A stretch of DNA of 43,976 bases. Source: CAZILN01 sp964540005 (GTDB lineage: Bacteria > Bacteroidota > Bacteroidia > Bacteroidales > SM23-62). The position numbers and the translations under genes are program-made. The notes beneath the pieces were generated by a model that did no database searches, had not been told where the DNA came from, and worked only from the letters and a program-made list of their open reading frames with translations. The stretch spans positions 1 through 43,976 of the forward strand of contig CAZILN010000388.1 in NCBI GenBank assembly GCA_964540005.1. The letters run 5' to 3'. This document shows, in pieces, positions 41,066 through 43,976 of this stretch. How positions within the stretch are numbered: position 1 is the first letter of the stretch; every line of letters begins with the position of its first letter.

Positions 41066-42475
41066 CTACTCTTCCACAATCAATTTCTTGATGCGTTCGA
41101 TCTGCTTCTGTTTGTTGACCTCGCGCAAGCTGCGGGCCGTTTCAGTGAAGTAGGAATGGATGGTAATAAATTTAACCTGAAGCTTGTTCCAGTCATTAAA
41201 GGTGCCGATCTTGTCCTGTTCCTTTAATTCCTTATACAGGGTGTTGGATACAGGGATCATGTCGGACCTCCCAAGGTAATCCAGGTCGGAATCACAAATG
41301 ATTTTCTGCAGGAGATCTTCAGGCTGGGGTGGCATCTGGGTGGCCATGATGATGTCACATATTTTCCCGATTTCCTCCGGGGTGTACCCGTATTTGGGAA
41401 GGTAATCCTTGGCCAGGTCGCAACCGAATTTCTCGTGATTATCGTATCCTATGGTATGCCCGGCATCATGAAACAGACCGGCAGTTTTCAGAAGCAGGAT
41501 CTCATCATCGCTGCAGCCTTCCGCCCAGCCTATCAGCTCCACTTCGGTGACCACATCAACCGTATGCTTTACATTATGATAATAAAGGTAATCAGGCAGT
41601 TCCTTCTCAAGCTTATCAAGTATCAATTCCTGCAGATCAGTAAACTGGATCAGTTTAAACTTGGTGTCAAACATCTCATTGGGCTCCAGTCCCTCCCCGT
41701 TCTTACTGAACTCCGGCCTCAGTCCTTTCACTACAAACATCTCAAGATCACCCTTATATTTAACCGGAAGCTTGCCGTAATAATCACTCACAAAGAATTC
41801 CTTGACCAGTTCGGAGGTCATGATTGATATCAGGATCTTCCCGACGTCCCCAGAAGATTCCATACGGGTGGCAATATTTACTGTATCCCCTTTGATATCG
41901 TAAGATACTTTTTTCTTTCCGCCAATAACGGTGGCGGTAACCGGACCGGTATGTATCCCCATCTTAAGGTCCCATATCTGCTCACCTTTATGAATCTCTG
42001 CCTGGTGCTTCTCAAGGAATTGCTGCATCTCGAGTGCCGCCAGCACCACCTGTATAGGGTTAGTGATGTTTTTCACAGGAATACCGCCGGCACACATATA
42101 GGAATCCCCTATCGTTTTAATCTTCTGTATATTATACTTCTTCATAATGGAGTCAAAGTGAAAAAGGATAACATCCAGTTCATCCATCAGGGCCCCGGTA
42201 TCCATATCATCGCTCAACCTGCTGAAACCATGAATGTTGGCGAACAGGACTGTCGCCATCTTGAATTTAAGGGAACTGGGGCGTTCCTCTTCACGCTCCT
42301 CAACCACTGCGCCCTTCTTCTTAAGCTCCGCCAGCATATCCTTCAGGCGGTCAACCTGCTCAGATAACTTCTCGTTCTCCTTGTTCAGTTTCTCATGCTG
42401 CTCAATAAGTTCCTGGTTCTGCTTTACCAGTTTCTGTATCCGCTTGAGTAACTCATCATGTTTCTGCTGGGCCAT
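41066..42475 (-). CDS. Class III nucleotide cyclase-like protein with HD phosphohydrolase domain
   Basis: The 469-residue cytoplasmic protein has an N-terminal coiled coil (about 5-55), a class III cyclase homology domain (about 70-260) and an HD domain (about 285-465). In the cyclase part the usual metal-binding FADI motif reads FANIHGF with Asn80 in place of the first Asp. The second Asp124 (KTIGDSY), the substrate-specifying Lys120 and Asp193, and transition-state Asn200 and Arg204 (GDTVNIATRME) remain, a set typical of adenylate cyclases. The HD part has His300/His304, His336-Asp337 in LFHDAGH and a late Asp cluster (CDSDLDYL). Such HD domains often hydrolyse phosphodiesters. The combination could make and break one messenger, or the cyclase part could be a ligand-binding regulator. 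The convergent GH2 gene is unrelated. Confidence 0.85.
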   Translation of the reverse strand: MAQQKHDELLKRIQKLVKQNQELIEQHEKLNKENEKLSEQVDRLKDMLAELKKKGAVVEEREEERPSSLKFKMATVLFANIHGFSRLSDDMDTGALMDELDVILFHFDSIMKKYNIQKIKTIGDSYMCAGGIPVKNITNPIQVVLAALEMQQFLEKHQAEIHKGEQIWDLKMGIHTGPVTATVIGGKKKVSYDIKGDTVNIATRMESSGDVGKILISIMTSELVKEFFVSDYYGKLPVKYKGDLEMFVVKGLRPEFSKNGEGLEPNEMFDTKFKLIQFTDLQELILDKLEKELPDYLYYHNVKHTVDVVTEVELIGWAEGCSDDEILLLKTAGLFHDAGHTIGYDNHEKFGCDLAKDYLPKYGYTPEEIGKICDIIMATQMPPQPEDLLQKIICDSDLDYLGRSDMIPVSNTLYKELKEQDKIGTFNDWNKLQVKFITIHSYFTETARSLREVNKQKQIERIKKLIVEE

Positions 42476-42666
42476 TCCCGGGTCTTATGAAAGGATAAAT
42501 ACTACTTAGAATTCAGTATTAAAGTAATAAAAGTAAATAATACTTGAAAATAAATGCAATTTTTTCCTTATTGCAGGGGAATTTATAATTAATTTTCATA
42601 GCTGATTATTCAGGTATCCGGTGATCTCCGGACTGCTTTCAGTAAATGAATTTATTATAGCACCTT

Positions 42667-43707
42667 ATGAAAACAAAAATAATTGCAATACTATTTACAA
42701 TATGTATCTGCATGCCGGGAGCGGCTCAGAAAAAAGACCAGCAGTTTACTATTGTCTTCTATAATGTTGAGAACCTGTTTGATATCATGGATGCACCCGG
42801 TAAAGATGATGATGAATTCACCCCTGGTGGAGAGAAAAAGTGGAGCCAGGACAGGTATGAAAAAAAACTGGATGACCTGGCTATCGTACTGAGTTCAGTG
42901 AATGAGAATGAACTGCCAGAAATAATCGGGTTGTGCGAAGTGGAGAATAAAAAAGTCCTGGAAGATCTTATTGATAATCGCAAATTGCGCAGGGGCGGTT
43001 ACAGGATCGTACACGAGGAAAGCCAGGACGTCCGGGGCATTGACGTCGCCCTGCTTTACCGGGAGGATCTTTTCAAGCTTACTGATCACCAGTCAATATC
43101 CGTTACATTTCCTTTTGATTCCTCTGAGACTACAAGGGATATTCTGCATGTAACAGGAACAGCCGACAACAGGGAGACCCTGCATTTTTTTGTGAATCAC
43201 TGGCCCAGCAGGCTGGAGGGTGAAAGAGAAACCCAGGCTAAACGAATATATGCAGCTGTTGCTTTACGAAAAGCTGTCGACGGGGTGCTGAATAAGGATG
43301 CTGACTCAAAACTGATTATTATGGGGGATTTCAATGACGAACCCACCAACCGGAGCATCTTCGAAATGCTGTATGCCAACAACAAGAAAAAGAATCCGTC
43401 CCCACGCGAATTATACAACCTGATGTTCGAGTTACATAACAATGATATGATGAATGATACCGGGACCTACAACTACCGGGGGAAGTGGAGCATGTACGAC
43501 CAGATCATTGTTTCTCAGCAGCTGTTGATGGACAGGCAGGGATACCATACTGACTATGATGGTGGTAAGATATTTAAACAGGAATGGATGCTGTATTACG
43601 ATGAGAATATACTGGAGAATGTACCCAACCGGACTTACGGGGGTAATGTATACTACGGCGGTTACAGCGATCACCTGCCGGTATACATGATACTGAGAAG
43701 GAACTGA
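42667..43707 (+). CDS. Secreted endonuclease/exonuclease/phosphatase family protein
   Basis: The 346-residue protein has a signal peptide (1-20, cleavage near GAAQ) and the EEP fold. Catalytic residues are visible: Asn33 in FYNVENLFD, Glu91 in GLCEVENK, Asp221 and Asn223 in MGDFNDEP, and Asp335-His336 in YSDHLPVY. The family includes DNases, sphingomyelinases and inositol phosphatases. This secreted Bacteroidota type is usually annotated as an endonuclease and probably acts in the periplasm or outside the cell, perhaps to scavenge DNA. It lies 191 bases after the divergent cyclase gene. Its stop is three bases from the likely uvrB start, so the two may be cotranscribed, which would be incidental in function. 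Confidence 0.87.
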   Translation: MKTKIIAILFTICICMPGAAQKKDQQFTIVFYNVENLFDIMDAPGKDDDEFTPGGEKKWSQDRYEKKLDDLAIVLSSVNENELPEIIGLCEVENKKVLEDLIDNRKLRRGGYRIVHEESQDVRGIDVALLYREDLFKLTDHQSISVTFPFDSSETTRDILHVTGTADNRETLHFFVNHWPSRLEGERETQAKRIYAAVALRKAVDGVLNKDADSKLIIMGDFNDEPTNRSIFEMLYANNKKKNPSPRELYNLMFELHNNDMMNDTGTYNYRGKWSMYDQIIVSQQLLMDRQGYHTDYDGGKIFKQEWMLYYDENILENVPNRTYGGNVYYGGYSDHLPVYMILRRN

Positions 43708-43709
43708 TT

Positions 43710-43976
43710 TTGACATTCAAACTGACATCTGAATTTACTCCAACCGGGGACCAGCCGGAAGCTATTCAACAGCTTTCCGACGGGATCCTGGCTGGCGATA
43801 AACACCAGACCCTCCTGGGGGTAACGGGTTCGGGGAAGACCTTTACCATGGCCAATGTTATCCGGAATATCGAAAAACCGACTCTGATACTCAGCCATAA
43901 CAAAACATTAGCGGCCCAGCTCTACGGAGAATTCAAACAGTTCTTTCCTGAAAATGCAGTGGAATATTTCGTATCC
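43710..43976 (+). CDS. uvrB: Excinuclease ABC subunit B, N-terminal part, truncated by window edge
   Basis: The frame from TTG 43710 to the edge encodes 89 residues with the UvrB opening: FKLTSEFTPTGDQPEAIQQL, then Walker A GVTGSGKT with FTMANVI, then LILSHNKTLAAQLYGEF. UvrB is the damage-recognition helicase-like subunit of nucleotide excision repair, loaded by UvrA and cut with UvrC. No ATG lies in frame close to the conserved start, so TTG is the likely initiation codon, two bases after the nuclease stop. The rest of the gene lies outside the window. The assignment is secure; the start is less so. Confidence 0.93.
   Translation, partial: MTFKLTSEFTPTGDQPEAIQQLSDGILAGDKHQTLLGVTGSGKTFTMANVIRNIEKPTLILSHNKTLAAQLYGEFKQFFPENAVEYFVS

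Noticed and set aside
42617..42632. Small hairpin TCCGG/CCGGA upstream of the secreted nuclease gene
   Set aside because: A five-base stem with a six-base loop and no T run is expected by chance.

Overview
The window comes from a member of the Bacteroidota, probably an uncultured or environmental Bacteroidales-like polysaccharide degrader. The signs are a type IX secretion (T9SS) sorting domain on a GH16 enzyme, a Bacteroidota-restricted DUF4954 protein, several TAnnTTTG (-7) promoter motifs, few clear Shine-Dalgarno sites, and GH9, GH16 and GH2 glycosidases. No tRNA, rRNA, CRISPR array, insertion sequence or phage gene was seen.

Layout. 0-4.6 kb: the N-terminus of a GH9 cellulase-type enzyme (minus strand, cut by the window edge), a SAM methyltransferase, a decayed small envelope-protein gene, a D-2-hydroxyacid dehydrogenase, and a TPR-histidine kinase overlapping it by one base. 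4.7-10.3 kb: a Tat-exported D-aminoacylase-like lipoprotein translationally coupled to glpK, glpD and glpF, so glycerol uptake, phosphorylation and oxidation lie in one operon. 10.3-14.6 kb: a tiny basic protein, the T9SS GH16 laminarinase-like enzyme, a non-canonical Nramp-family transporter, rsgA and a DUF1360 membrane protein. 14.6-20.6 kb: a secreted repeat protein, a 1191-residue multi-PAS hybrid histidine kinase whose end overlaps a divergent peptide deformylase, and an unknown protein. 20.8-25.3 kb: a compact cassette of acyl carrier protein, ADP-forming acyl-CoA synthetase and DUF4954 protein. 25.4-36.9 kb: a signalling island with a TPR-PP2C phosphatase, a polytopic membrane protein, and a minus-strand operon of HEPN-motif protein, giant STAND/WD40/TPR protein and second STAND/WD40 protein. 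37.0-44.0 kb: DUF116, a truncated glycosidase remnant, a GH2 glycosidase, a cyclase-HD protein, a secreted endonuclease/exonuclease/phosphatase-family protein and the start of uvrB.

How the parts may work together. The glp genes form an ordinary glycerol catabolic unit with an unusual exported amidohydrolase at its head. The glycosidases fit a carbohydrate-degrading lifestyle. Much of the rest is signal transduction. One TPR-plus-linker sensor module occurs twice, once on a histidine kinase and once on a PP2C phosphatase. The most promising candidate for an undescribed system is the HEPN + tandem STAND/WD40 operon at 28.2-36.9 kb, which has the parts of a sense, NTP-switch and RNase conflict or regulatory module but carries membrane-spanning linkers. 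The ACP/ADP-forming ligase/DUF4954 cassette is the second candidate. All functional statements rest on motif reading by eye; no database search was possible.
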